Shown here in pieces: positions 1 to 8,000 of a DNA stretch of 43,454 bases (the first letter of the stretch is position 1; each line of letters begins with the position of its first letter). Origin of the DNA: Acidobacteriota bacterium. GTDB taxonomy: Bacteria; Acidobacteriota; Thermoanaerobaculia; Thermoanaerobaculales; Thermoanaerobaculaceae. A program made the position numbers and the translations under genes. Under the pieces are notes generated by a model. It was not told the origin of the DNA. It saw only the letters and a list, made by a program, of their open reading frames with translations, and made no database searches. The stretch spans positions 1-43,454 of the forward strand of contig SCRJ01000128.1 of the NCBI GenBank assembly GCA_004298115.1, in the 5' to 3' direction.

Positions 1-73
1 GTGGTCCGTGGTCCGTGGTCCGTGGTCCGTGGTCCGTGGTCCGTGGTCCGTGGTCCGTGGTCCGTGGTCCGTG
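1..73. repeat. Heptanucleotide tandem repeat, 10 perfect copies of GTGGTCC
   Basis: Ten head-to-tail copies of GTGGTCC fill positions 1-70, with a partial unit to 73. The array may continue left of the window. It lies downstream of the nitroreductase stop codon on the minus strand. Related heptamers occur at three other places in the window (21422, 21595 and 34702), so this looks like one member of a dispersed short-repeat family rather than coding sequence. Confidence 0.95.
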
Positions 74-136
74 AGGAAAGGTGTCGCGCGTGACCTCGCA
101 TTCCTGCGCTCGGCGCCGAGGCCGCCTTCCTCTGCC

Positions 137-862
137 TCACCGCCAGGCGAAGCCCTGGCGGTCGAGGGCGCGGCGCAGCGCCGGCTCGCGAGCCTCCATC
201 GTCCCGCCCGCGGCGAAGTAGCGCGCCAGCACCGCAGGCCAGTCGCCGCTCCGGGTGATCGGCGCCATCGCCGCGACGTCGGCCGCGGCCTCGGCCGTCG
301 TGAGGTCGCGGTAGGCGTCGGCATGCAGGACGGAAGCCAGCGCGACGCGCGGCCGCGCGACGGGCTCCTCCCCGGGCCACCCGAGGCACAGCCCGAACAA
401 CGGCAACACGCCGCGCGGCAAGGCGAGCAGCTCGACGAGCTCCTCGACGCCGTTGAGGATGCCCCCGATGCAAACGGTGCCGAGTCCGATCGCCTCGGCG
501 GCATCGATGAGCCGTTGCGTCGCGAGCGTCGCGTCGATGACGGCGAAGTGCAACCCGGTCGCGGGGTAGTCTCCCGGAGCGCGCCCGTGCAGCTCGAGCA
601 CCCGCGTCAGCCGATGCGTGTCGGCGCACGCGACCAGGAACTCCGCCGCGTCGAGCACGTGTTGCTGTTCGCCGGAGAGCACCGCGATCCGTTGCCGCCG
701 GCCGCGGTCGAGAATACGCACGAACGAGTACATCTGCCCCGTCGCGTCGGTTGGCGCCCGCTGGGCCTCGGCGACGAGCCTTTCGAGCGTGCCGTCCGGC
801 AACGGCTTCGGGCTGAACAGCCGGATCGAACGGTGCGGCGCGAGGATGGGGTCGGCGTTCAT
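137..862 (-). CDS. Nitroreductase family protein (NfsA/FRP-like)
   Basis: A 241-aa flavin-dependent oxidoreductase of the nitroreductase fold, expected to bind FMN and reduce nitro, quinone or flavin substrates with NAD(P)H in the cytoplasm. The N-terminal HRSIRLFSPKPLPDG block is the classic FMN-phosphate-binding start of the family. The C-terminal LFGLCLGWPGEEPVARPR segment followed by H..AYR resembles the NfsA/FRP branch. An ATG 18 nt further upstream (880) is possible, but 862 places the start after a GGGGGC stretch and 6 nt from a TATTGT box, and the protein then begins directly with MNADPILAPHRSIR. The gene stands alone, with PspC 51 bp upstream on the same strand. The substrate cannot be told from sequence. 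Confidence 0.85.
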   Translation of the reverse strand: MNADPILAPHRSIRLFSPKPLPDGTLERLVAEAQRAPTDATGQMYSFVRILDRGRRQRIAVLSGEQQHVLDAAEFLVACADTHRLTRVLELHGRAPGDYPATGLHFAVIDATLATQRLIDAAEAIGLGTVCIGGILNGVEELVELLALPRGVLPLFGLCLGWPGEEPVARPRVALASVLHADAYRDLTTAEAAADVAAMAPITRSGDWPAVLARYFAAGGTMEAREPALRRALDRQGFAWR

Positions 863-868
863 GCCCCC

Positions 869-874
869 ACAATA
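869..874 (-). promoter_or_regulatory. Possible -10 box of the nitroreductase gene
   Basis: On the minus strand TATTGT sits 6 nt before the ATG at 862. If used, transcription would begin at or within a base or two of the start codon. No good -35 box is visible; TTCGCC about 16 nt upstream is weak. A tentative call. Confidence 0.3.
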
Positions 875-913
875 GCCCACGCGCCGCGACGGCGAACCCT
901 TGCGAGGGTCGGT

Positions 914-1195
914 TCAACTCGCGGGGATGAGCAGCGCGAGGACGACGTAGAGGATCACGCCGGGGATGATGCCGGTGACGAACGCCGCCACGGCGACCAC
1001 GACGCGAACCAACGTGACGTCGAGGTCGAAGTACTCCGCGAGCCCGGAACACACGCCGGCGAGCTTCTCGTTCTCCCGCCGCCGCCGCAGCGGCCGCGGC
1101 TCGCCCGCGACCCGCGCGCCGCACACCGGACAGAAACGCGCGCCCGCCGGAACATCCCGCAAACACCGCTGACATCTCTGGGCGACTGCCGCCAT
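914..1195 (-). CDS. Zinc-ribbon / PspC-domain small membrane protein
   Basis: A 93-aa protein with two parts. Residues 8-25 hold two CxxC pairs (CQRC and CPVC), a zinc-ribbon pattern. Residues about 36-91 are a PspC domain (RRRRENEKLAGVCSGLAEYF, then a hydrophobic span VVVAVAAFVTGIIPGVILYVVLALLIP). PspC proteins sit in the inner membrane and in enterobacteria take part in the phage-shock envelope-stress response, but no pspA or pspB is nearby. The start at 1195 is supported by GGGAGGT seven nt upstream; longer readings to 1405 have no such site and an arginine/serine-rich low-complexity extension. Function here is inferred from the domain only. Confidence 0.85.
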   Translation of the reverse strand: MAAVAQRCQRCLRDVPAGARFCPVCGARVAGEPRPLRRRRENEKLAGVCSGLAEYFDLDVTLVRVVVAVAAFVTGIIPGVILYVVLALLIPAS

Positions 1196-1474
1196 CGCGC
1201 ACCTCCCGACCCACTCTACGCGCTGCGCCCGGCGAATGTTTTCGACGAGCCGACTTGACAGAGCCGCCGCCGTCGCCGACATTGTCTTCAGAACATCGGA
1301 GACGGAGGAACGATTTGCCAGAGGCGGTGAGGAGCGCGGTTGCGGTCGCGGCAACGACTCCGGCCATCGGCTCCTCCGTCGCCACACCACCGATCCTCTC
1401 GACACTCGACGAGCGACTCACCACGAAACACCCGGAGCACGACGTGGTCGGACTCGCGGCATCGTGCCGTGGGC
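1196..1474. other. Non-coding stretch with a weak promoter-like site and a doubtful small ORF
   Basis: Together with the following promoter this gap is 325 bp between two divergently read genes. It holds TTGACA at 1255-1260 followed 17 nt later by GACATT on the plus strand, and a GGAGGAA site at 1304-1310 before a TTG at 1315 that opens a 61-codon frame ending at 1500. The product has no recognisable motif, and its stop overlaps the next promoter. I do not call it a gene. Confidence 0.4.
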
Positions 1475-1501
1475 TTGACAAACGCGTTCCGTGTGTATAA
1501 T
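1475..1501 (+). promoter_or_regulatory. Near-consensus promoter of the lysine-rich repeat gene
   Basis: TTGACA (1475-1480) and TATAAT (1496-1501) are both exact sigma70 consensus hexamers, but the spacer is 15 bp rather than the usual 16-18. Expected transcription start is about 1508, which is also where the AAGGAGG ribosome-binding site (1508-1514) begins, so the untranslated leader would be only about 13 nt. Confidence 0.8.
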
Positions 1502-1520
1502 CGAAATAAGGAGGAGCACA

Positions 1521-1715
1521 ATGCCAACGAAGAAAGCCGCACCGAAGAAGGCCGTCAAGAAGGCTGTGAAGAAGGCCGCTCCGAAGAAGGCCGTCAAGAA
1601 GGCCGTCAAGAAGGCCGCTCCGAAGAAGGCCGTCAAGAAGGCCGTCAAGAAGGCCGCTCCGAAGAAGGCCGTCAAGAAGGCCGTCAAGAAGACCGTCAAG
1701 AAGACCGCGAAGTAG
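1521..1715 (+). CDS. Lysine/alanine-rich histone H1-like repeat protein
   Basis: A 64-aa, extremely basic protein made of MPTKK, four copies of the 13-residue unit AAPKKAVKKAVKK, and a TVKKTAK tail. Proteins of this composition (bacterial H1-like, for example chlamydial Hc2 or Bordetella BpH2) bind and compact DNA through lysine-rich tails; the same role is inferred here from composition only. The ATG at 1521 follows AAGGAGG by 6 nt. An in-frame GTG 30 nt upstream lies inside the promoter and is excluded. Three of the four repeat units are identical at DNA level, so copy number could vary by slippage. The gene is transcribed alone; a perfect GC palindrome follows the stop codon. Confidence 0.8.
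   Translation: MPTKKAAPKKAVKKAVKKAAPKKAVKKAVKKAAPKKAVKKAVKKAAPKKAVKKAVKKTVKKTAK
1536..1691 (+). repeat. Four 39-bp tandem repeats inside the lysine-rich gene
   Basis: Units at 1536-1574, 1575-1613, 1614-1652 and 1653-1691. Units 2-4 are identical; unit 1 differs at three third-codon positions (GCA for GCT, GCT for GCC, GTG for GTC). Because the unit length is a multiple of three, gain or loss of copies keeps the frame. Confidence 0.95.
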
Positions 1716-1722
1716 GCCTTCT

Positions 1723-1740
1723 GCTCGCGGGCCCGCGAGC
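1723..1740 (+). terminator. GC-rich palindrome after the lysine-rich gene, possible terminator
   Basis: GCTCGCGGGCCCGCGAGC is an 18-bp perfect palindrome starting 8 nt after the stop codon. No T-run follows, so it would be a non-canonical terminator or a transcript-stabilising hairpin. Confidence 0.4.
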
Positions 1741-1794
1741 GCCGTCCACGATGTCGTCCGGCCGGCGCACGCGGTGTCTCGTTCGGGGTGGTGT

Positions 1795-1833
1795 CTTCCG
1801 GTGACGGGGTGCTCCCCCGACAGACACCGGAAG
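1795..1833 (+). other. Nested hairpin, candidate structured RNA
   Basis: An outer 9-bp stem (CTTCCGGTG at 1795-1803 with CACCGGAAG at 1825-1833) encloses an inner 5-bp stem (CGGGG at 1805-1809 with CCCCG at 1815-1819) and a 5-nt loop, with an asymmetric internal loop of A on one side and ACAGA on the other. I do not recognise a known riboswitch. It could be part of the 3' end of the upstream transcript or a small RNA. Confidence 0.35.
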
Positions 1834-1859
1834 GGTTTCGAATCAGTCTCGGCATCACA

Positions 1860-1876
1860 GGCGGCCACGGGCCGCC
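1860..1876 (+). terminator. Short GC hairpin, weak terminator candidate
   Basis: GGCGGC (1860-1865), loop CACGG, GCCGCC (1871-1876), followed by only two T. It is the third hairpin downstream of the lysine-rich gene. Confidence 0.25.
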
Positions 1877-2142
1877 TTCGCCGTCTTCGCAGGCGCCGCT
1901 TCCACCCGCATCCCGACAACTCGATCCCTCGACTGCAGGCGCGATCGCCGCGCGTGTCGCGGCGCGTCGTCCCCGCCGCGCGACCGTGGTGTCGGGCGCG
2001 ACATGGTGCGCGATCGTTGGTCCCTCCATCGCCGCCGATCCGCGCGCTCCTGCCCGCGCTCGAGGCGGACGACGACCCGACGGCCGCTGCGGCCATCGGC
2101 CGCATCCCGGCCCGCGCCGTCCGCCGGCGGCCAAGAGCCTCC

Positions 2143-2171
2143 TTGACGCGGCGGCCGCAGCAAACTACAGT
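2143..2171 (+). promoter_or_regulatory. Promoter of the metal-efflux operon, apparently leaderless
   Basis: TTGACG (2143-2148), a 17-bp spacer and TACAGT (2166-2171). Eight nt separate the -10 box from the ATG at 2180, so transcription should start at or next to the A of the start codon. No Shine-Dalgarno site precedes the ATG, consistent with a leaderless mRNA. Confidence 0.65.
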
Positions 2172-2179
2172 GCACGCGG

Positions 2180-2551
2180 ATGGGACTTGGTCGCAGCTTC
2201 TTCGGCCGGACGCTGAGCGTGCCGGTGGGAGTGTTGGTCGCGGCGCTGCTCGCGCCGCCGCTCCTCCATAACCACGGCCCGCACCCTGCGAGCCTCGTGT
2301 CGCATCTCACTCACGCATGCACCGCCGGCAACGACACGCCGCACCTGCACCCCGCCCAGACGTCGCCGGCGCCCCAATGCCCGGCGTGCGCCGCGGGTCC
2401 GGCGGCGCCCGGCATTGCGGTGCACGCCGCCCTCGAGCTCGACGCGCGTCCCGCCGCGACCGTTCCTGCGCCGGCGCCCAGGCGCGGCAGCTCGTGGGAT
2501 GGGTGCCGCCGCGGGGCGCGCGCCCCGCCCGCCTTCTCTCTCGACGTCTGA
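2180..2551 (+). CDS. Small exported His/Cys-rich protein leading the metal-efflux operon
   Basis: A 123-aa protein with an N-terminal hydrophobic segment (residues about 12-29, VPVGVLVAALLAPPLL), then a histidine-rich stretch (His 30, 32, 35, 42, 45, 55, 57) with Cys47 and a CPAC motif (Cys67, Cys70). The rest is alanine/proline-rich. Small exported proteins with a His cluster followed by CxxC are often encoded directly ahead of CzcCBA-type efflux genes; a periplasmic metal-binding or sensing role is inferred, not shown. It starts 8 nt after a promoter -10 box with no ribosome-binding site, and is followed 60 bp later by the czcC homologue in the same direction. The family resembles DUF2946-like proteins in layout, but I cannot assign it firmly. 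Confidence 0.6.
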   Translation: MGLGRSFFGRTLSVPVGVLVAALLAPPLLHNHGPHPASLVSHLTHACTAGNDTPHLHPAQTSPAPQCPACAAGPAAPGIAVHAALELDARPAATVPAPAPRRGSSWDGCRRGARAPPAFSLDV

Positions 2552-2611
2552 CGCCGCGCCGCGTCCAGGAGTCGTCCGCTCCCTGGCGTTGAACCGAGAG
2601 ATGGAGGCACC

Positions 2612-3904
2612 GTGATCCGCACCACGCTCGTTCACTCGATTGCCCTGCTCGTTGCCGGCGCCGCCTCGGCGGCGCCAATTCCAGGCGCGCTCCCGTCGCC
2701 CGAACCGTTGCGCGTGTCGCGCGCCGAAGCGGTCGCGCTCGCCGTCGCCGGCAACCCCGCGGTCGCCGCCGCCGTCGAGCAGGTGGCGCAAGCCCGGGCG
2801 CGGGTCGCCGAGGCGACCGCGCTCCCCGACGCGGCGATCGCCACGACGCTCGAGCAGGAGAACGGCCTCCTCCAACCCCGGTCGGCGACGGCCAAGGACA
2901 TCGGGCTGGCGTTGACGCTCCCCTTCCCCGACAAACTGCGCCTTTCCGGCAAGGTCGCCGGCGCGGCGCTGCGCTCGGCCGAACTCGGGCTCACGCAGCT
3001 GCGGCAACAGATCGCCTTCGAGACGGCGCAGGCCTACGACGCCGTCCTGGTCGCGGCGCGTCACCGCGACGACCTGCGCGAGGCGAGGACCCTGGCGCAG
3101 GACTTCCTCGCCAAGACCGAGGCCCGCTTCAGGGGAGGGACGGTGGCCAGGCTCGACGTCCTCAAAGCCAGGGTCGACCTGGCGCAGGCGGACACGGACC
3201 TGATCACGAATGAGCGCGCCGTCGCCACGGCCCGCGCCGGGCTGAACCGGCTGCTCGCCCGTCCCCTGGGGGCGCCGATCGAGCCCACCGACGTGCTGAG
3301 CGTGCCGCCGCACGTGCCCGACCTGGAGACGCTCGAGACGCTGGCGCTCGCGTCCCGCCCCGAAATCCAGAGCCTCGCCGCCGACCGTGCGGGCGCCCGC
3401 GACGCGACCACGCTCGCTCGGCGGTACTGGCTGCCGGACCTCAGCGTCACCCTCTCCCGCAACTTCACGGCGGGAAGCCCGGCCGCGTTCTCCACCGCGG
3501 CTTCGGTCACGATCCCGCTGTTCTTCCGGCAACACGAGAAGGGCTTCATCGCCGAGGCGCGCCACCGCGAGGCCGAGCTGGCCGCGACCGCCGGCGACCT
3601 GGCCGCCCAGGTCGACCTCGACGTGCGGACCGCGTTCGCCGCGGCAACCACCGCGTTGCGCCAGGCCGCCTTCCTGCGCGACGACCTCCTCCCGGAAGCC
3701 GGGGAGGCGTACCGCATCGCTGCGGTCAGCTACGGCCTCGGCGGTTCGTCCGCGCTCGACCTGTTGGACGCCAAACGCACCATGCTCGAGGCCAGGAGCC
3801 AGTACACCGACGTCCTCGGCGCCGCCAACGACGCGCTCGCCGACCTCGAGCGCGCCGTCGGCGCGCCGCTGCCGGCGCCGTCAGGAGAAACCCATGACCA
3901 GTAG
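2612..3904 (+). CDS. czcC: Outer-membrane efflux channel, CzcC/TolC family
   Basis: A 430-aa outer-membrane factor of a tripartite RND heavy-metal exporter. Residues 1-20 are a signal peptide (IALLVAGAASA, then APIPGALP). The mature part has the two-fold repeated helical pattern of the OEP family, with long alanine/arginine-rich coiled helices (for example AVEQVAQARARVAEATALPDA and DLEALETL-type segments), ending in ALDLLDAKRTMLEARSQYTDVLGAANDALADLERAVG. The start is GTG at 2612, with GGAGG four nt upstream. Its last 11 bp overlap the czcB homologue, indicating translational coupling. The czc name reflects family and gene order; the metal transported is not determined. Confidence 0.85.
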   Translation: MIRTTLVHSIALLVAGAASAAPIPGALPSPEPLRVSRAEAVALAVAGNPAVAAAVEQVAQARARVAEATALPDAAIATTLEQENGLLQPRSATAKDIGLALTLPFPDKLRLSGKVAGAALRSAELGLTQLRQQIAFETAQAYDAVLVAARHRDDLREARTLAQDFLAKTEARFRGGTVARLDVLKARVDLAQADTDLITNERAVATARAGLNRLLARPLGAPIEPTDVLSVPPHVPDLETLETLALASRPEIQSLAADRAGARDATTLARRYWLPDLSVTLSRNFTAGSPAAFSTAASVTIPLFFRQHEKGFIAEARHREAELAATAGDLAAQVDLDVRTAFAAATTALRQAAFLRDDLLPEAGEAYRIAAVSYGLGGSSALDLLDAKRTMLEARSQYTDVLGAANDALADLERAVGAPLPAPSGETHDQ

Positions 3905-5042
3905 CCTTCGCTCCCCGCTCGCAGCGTTCGCGGCCGCGGCCGCGGCGTGCCTGCTCACCGCGTGCCCTCACGGCGGGACGCCGCCGGCCGACCCGGCACC
4001 CAGGCCCTCGAGTTTCACCCTCCCGGCGGCGCAGCGCGACAAGATCCACGTCGAGGAGGCGAGGCTCACTCCGTTCCGCCGCGCGGTCGAGGCCACCGCG
4101 ACGGTGGAATTCGACGGCGACCGGGCGACCCAGGTGCTCGCGCCGTTTTCCGGCCCCGTCGCGCGCATCCTCGTCCCGCTCGGCGCCCTCGTCGGGCGCG
4201 GGCAGCCGCTGGCGACGACCGTGTCGCCCGACTTCGCCGCCGCGGTGAGCGGCTACCGCAAGGCCACGGCGACGGCGAGCAACGCCCGCCGCATCGCCGA
4301 TCTCGACGCCCAGCTCTTCGCCGACGGCGCGATCGCCCGGCGCGAGATGGAGCAGGCCGAAACCGACGCGGTCGCCGCCGAAGCGGACCGCGACGCCGCC
4401 CTGCAACAGCTGCGCTCCCTCGGGGTCGGCGACGCGGCGATCGAGGAGCTGCGGGCGGGCCGCGCCGCGGCGGCGCCCCAGGGAACGATCCGCTCGCCGC
4501 TCGCGGGGGCGGTGGTGGAGCGCCTGATCACGCCGGGCCAGCTCCTCCAGGCCGGGGCGACGCCGTGCTTCACCGTGGCCGACATGTCGACGGTGTGGGT
4601 GATGGCCGACATCTTCGAAAACGACCTGCCCTTCGTCGCCGTCGGCGACCCCGCCGACGTCACGAGCGCCGCCTCGCGCCAAACGCTGCACGGCAAGGTG
4701 GACAACATCTCGGCCCTCGTCGATCCCAACACGCGGGCGATCGCCGTCCGGATCGCGACGCCCAACCCCGAGGGGGCGCTGAAGAAGGACATGTACGTCA
4801 GGGTCGTCATCCACTCGCGGCGGGAGAGAACCGGGATCATGCTTCCGGTCTCGGCCGTGCTGCGCGACGACGTCGACCTGCCGTTCGTCTTCGTCGAAAA
4901 CCCGGACGGCAGCTTCGGGCGCCGTCGGGTCACCATCGGGTACCGCGACGGAGACCGCCAGGAGGTGGCCTCCGGTCTGGTTGTGGGCGAGCGGGTCGTT
5001 GCGGAGGGCGGACTGTTCATGCAGTTCGCGCAGAGCCAATGA
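3894..5042 (+). CDS. czcB: RND efflux periplasmic adaptor, CzcB/CusB family lipoprotein
   Basis: A 382-aa membrane-fusion protein linking the inner-membrane pump to the outer-membrane channel. A lipobox LTAC puts the lipidated Cys at residue 24. Next comes the barrel-sandwich (lipoyl) segment VLAPFSGPVARILVPLGALVGRGQPLATT, a helical hairpin and the return strand TIRSPLAGAVVERLITPGQLLQAG. The beta-barrel part VWVMADIFENDLPFVAVGDPADV follows, and then a membrane-proximal domain. The ATG at 3894 follows AGGAGA and overlaps the upstream gene by 11 bp; the stop overlaps the next ATG (ATGA). Histidine-rich N-terminal metal-binding extensions seen in some CzcB proteins are absent. Confidence 0.88.
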   Translation: MTSSLRSPLAAFAAAAAACLLTACPHGGTPPADPAPRPSSFTLPAAQRDKIHVEEARLTPFRRAVEATATVEFDGDRATQVLAPFSGPVARILVPLGALVGRGQPLATTVSPDFAAAVSGYRKATATASNARRIADLDAQLFADGAIARREMEQAETDAVAAEADRDAALQQLRSLGVGDAAIEELRAGRAAAAPQGTIRSPLAGAVVERLITPGQLLQAGATPCFTVADMSTVWVMADIFENDLPFVAVGDPADVTSAASRQTLHGKVDNISALVDPNTRAIAVRIATPNPEGALKKDMYVRVVIHSRRERTGIMLPVSAVLRDDVDLPFVFVENPDGSFGRRRVTIGYRDGDRQEVASGLVVGERVVAEGGLFMQFAQSQ

Positions 5043-8000
5043 GCGAGCGCGCCCCGCTCCAGCCCGACGAGCGCTCGCGCACCGGTTCCCTCATCCATCG
5101 CCTCGTGGCCGGGGCGCTGCGGCAGCGGTTCCTCACCGTGCTGCTCGCCGCGATTCTCGTGGGCGCCGGCGTGTGGTCGTTCTCCCGCCTGCCGGTGGAC
5201 GCCTATCCGGACCTCTCCCCGCCGATGGTGGAGTTCATCACGCAGTGGCCGGGCCACGCGGCCGAGGAGGTGGAACGCCTCATCACCGTGCCGCTCGAAG
5301 TGGAGATGAACGGCATACCCCACATGTCCACGCTGCGCTCGATCTCTCTCTACGGTCTCTCCGACGTGCGCATGACGTTCGACTACGGCAGCGACGACTA
5401 CCTCGCGCGGGAGCTGGCGTTCGAGCGCATCGCGGGGGTGTCGCTCCCCGACGGGGTGACGCCTTCGCTCGCGCCGCTGTTCTCCCCTTCCGGTCTGATC
5501 TACCGCTACGTCATCGACAGCCCCGACCGCACCCCGATGGAACTGAAGACGATCGAGGACTGGATCGTCGAGCGCCAGTTCAAGCGCGTCCCCGGCGTCG
5601 CCGACGACTCCGGCTTCGGCGGCGAGACGATGCAGTACCAGGTGCTCCTCGACCCGGCCAGGCTCGCGGGCGCCGGGCTCTCCGTGCCGGCGGTCGCGGC
5701 GGCGCTGGCCGCGAACAACGGCAACTCCGGCGGCGGCTTCTACTCCCAGGGCGGCCAGTTCTACTACGTTCGCGGGCTGGGCCGCCTGCATACGCCCGAG
5801 GAGATCGGCAACGTGGTACTCGCGGTCCACAACGGCACGCCGGTGCTGGTGAAGGACGTCGGCAGCGTCGCGATCGGCCACGCGCCCCGCCTCGGTCAGT
5901 TCGGCTTCGACGGCCGCGACGACGCGGTCGAGGGCGTGATCCTGATGCGCAAGGGAGAGCAGGCCCAGGTCGTGCTCAAGCGCGTCGAGGAGAAGACCGC
6001 CGAGCTCAACGCGTCGATCCTCCCCAGGGACGTCAAGGTCCGCCCCTTCTACGACCGCCGCGACCTCATCGCGCTGACCACCCGCACGGTGGAGGACAAC
6101 CTGCTGCGCGGCATGGTGCTCGTCGTCGTGGTGCTCATCTTCTTCCTCTACAACGTCCGCTCCGGCCTCGTCGTGGCGGTGACGATCCCGCTCTCGCTGT
6201 TCTTCGCCTTCGTGTGCCTCGACCTCAAGCACATCCCGGCGAACCTGCTCTCGATCGGCGCGATCGACTTCGGGATCCTGGTGGACGGCGCCGTCGTCAT
6301 GGTCGAAAACGTCTACCGCCAGCTCGCGGCCCGCGCCGGCCAGAAGTTCAAGGTGCGCGAGGTCATCGCGGCGGCCGCCGCCGAGGTGGACCGGCCGATC
6401 TTCTTCGCGGTCGCGGTGATCGTCGCCGGCTTCCTCCCGATCTACGTCCTCTCCGGGCCCTCGGGCGAGCTGTTCAAGCCGATGGCCGACACGATGATCT
6501 TCGCCCTCGTGGGCTCGCTGATCGTCACGCTCTCCCTGGTCCCGGTGTTGTGCTCGTGGGCGCTGCGCAAGGGGGTGCGAGAGCGGCGCAACGCGGCGTT
6601 CGAGGCGGTGAAGGCGGCGTACGCGAAGGGCCTGGACGCCTGCCTCGCGCACCCCCGGAGCACCGTGCTGGCTTCGGTCGCGCTGCTCGGCGGTTCGCTG
6701 CTGCTCGTCCCCGGGATCGGCGCCGAGTTCATGCCCCACCTCGACGAGGGCGCGCTTTGGATCAGGGGCACGATGCCGTACACGATCTCGTTCGCGGAGT
6801 CGCGGAAGATCGCGCCGCAGGTGCGGGCGATCCTGCGGTCGTTCCCCGAGGTGACGGTGGTCGCCTCCGAGCACGGCCGTCCCGACGACGGCACCGACCC
6901 GACGGGCTTCTTCAACGTCGAGTTCTACGTCGGCCTCAAGCCCTACCGGGAGTGGCGGGGCCGGTACCGCACCAAGGACCAGCTGACCGACGCCATCATG
7001 GCCAGGCTGCAGGCGTTTCCAGGGATCGTCTTCAACCACACGCAGCCGGCCGAGGACGCGGTCGACGAGGCGGAGACCGGCCTCAAGAGCGCCCTGGCGG
7101 TCAAGGTCTTCGGCCCGGACCTCGGGCTCCTCGAGGAGAAAGGCAAGGCGATCAAGCGCGTGCTCGAGGGCGTCCGCGGTATGGACCACATCACGCTCGT
7201 CCAGGAGCTCGGCCAGCCGAGCCTGACCGTGAAGGCCGACCGCGCCCGGATCGCGCGCTACGGCCTCAACGTCGCCGACATCAACAGCCTCATCGAGGCG
7301 GCGGTCGGCGGGACCGCCGCGACGCAGGTCGTGCAGGGCGAGAAGCTCTTCGACCTCGTCGTGCGCCTAGCGCCGCAGTTCCGGCGGACGCCGGAGGAGA
7401 TCGGCCACATCCTCGTCGCCACCCCGGGCGGCCAGGAGATCCCCCTGAACGAACTCGCAACGATCAAGGTCGTCAGCGGCGCGTCGTTCATCTACCGCGA
7501 GAACAACTCGCGGTACATCGGCGTGCAGTACTCGGTGGAGGGGCGCGACCTGGCCGGCGCCGTGGAGGACGCCCAGAGACAGGTGGCGGCGCGGGTGCCG
7601 CTCCCCGAGGGGTACCGGATCGCGTGGGGCGGCGAGTACCGGGAGTACACCGCGGCGCGGCGGCAACTCATGATCGTGCTGCCGCTGACCCTGTTCGTGA
7701 TCTTCCTGCTCCTCTTTGCCCTGTACAGCAACTTCAAGTTTCCCGTCATCACCGTCCTCGGCGTGTTGCTCTCGGCGCCGATCGGCGGCCTGGTCGCGCT
7801 GTGGCTGACCGGGACGCCGTTCTCGGTGTCGAGCGGGATCGGCTTCATCGCCCTGTTCGGGGTCTCGGTGCAGACCGCCGTCGTCTACATCTCGTACGCC
7901 AACGAGCTGCGACTCGCCGGGATGGGAATCGCCGGCGCGGCCAGGGAAGCGGCGCTGCTGCGGCTGCGGCCGATCATGATGACCGCCCTGGTCGCGGCGC

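Larger units (their letters stand above)
1716..2179. other. 464-bp gap without a convincing gene
   Basis: Between the lysine-rich gene and the efflux operon. It contains three hairpins (1723-1740, 1795-1833, 1860-1876) and, at its right end, the promoter at 2143-2171. Open frames on both strands through this part are arginine/proline-rich, overlap each other and show no domain or ribosome-binding site. Confidence 0.6.

Noticed and set aside
1-73. CRISPR array at the left edge
   Set aside because: Units are 7 bp with no spacers; a simple tandem repeat.
8-1258. Long plus-strand frame across the left edge, beginning in the heptamer repeat
   Set aside because: Arginine/proline-rich and antisense to the nitroreductase and PspC genes, which have clear domains.
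1795-1833. Known riboswitch class at the nested hairpin
   Set aside because: Compared from memory with cobalamin, glycine, fluoride, guanidine and THF motifs; none of the conserved loop sequences is present.
1418-2134. Minus-strand frame with repeated FFGAAFLTAFLTAFF, looking like a membrane protein
   Set aside because: It is the antisense image of the AAG-rich lysine repeats; the hydrophobicity is a consequence of TTC codons opposite GAA/AAG, and the sense gene has a promoter and ribosome site.
1774-2271. Overlapping plus-strand frames in the gap before the efflux operon
   Set aside because: No ribosome site, no motif, Arg/Pro-rich, and they run through the promoter of the next gene.
4253-7189. 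978-codon minus-strand frame inside czcA/czcB
   Set aside because: Antisense shadow typical of high-GC coding DNA; composition is Asp/Arg/His-rich with no domain, while the sense strand encodes the RND pump.
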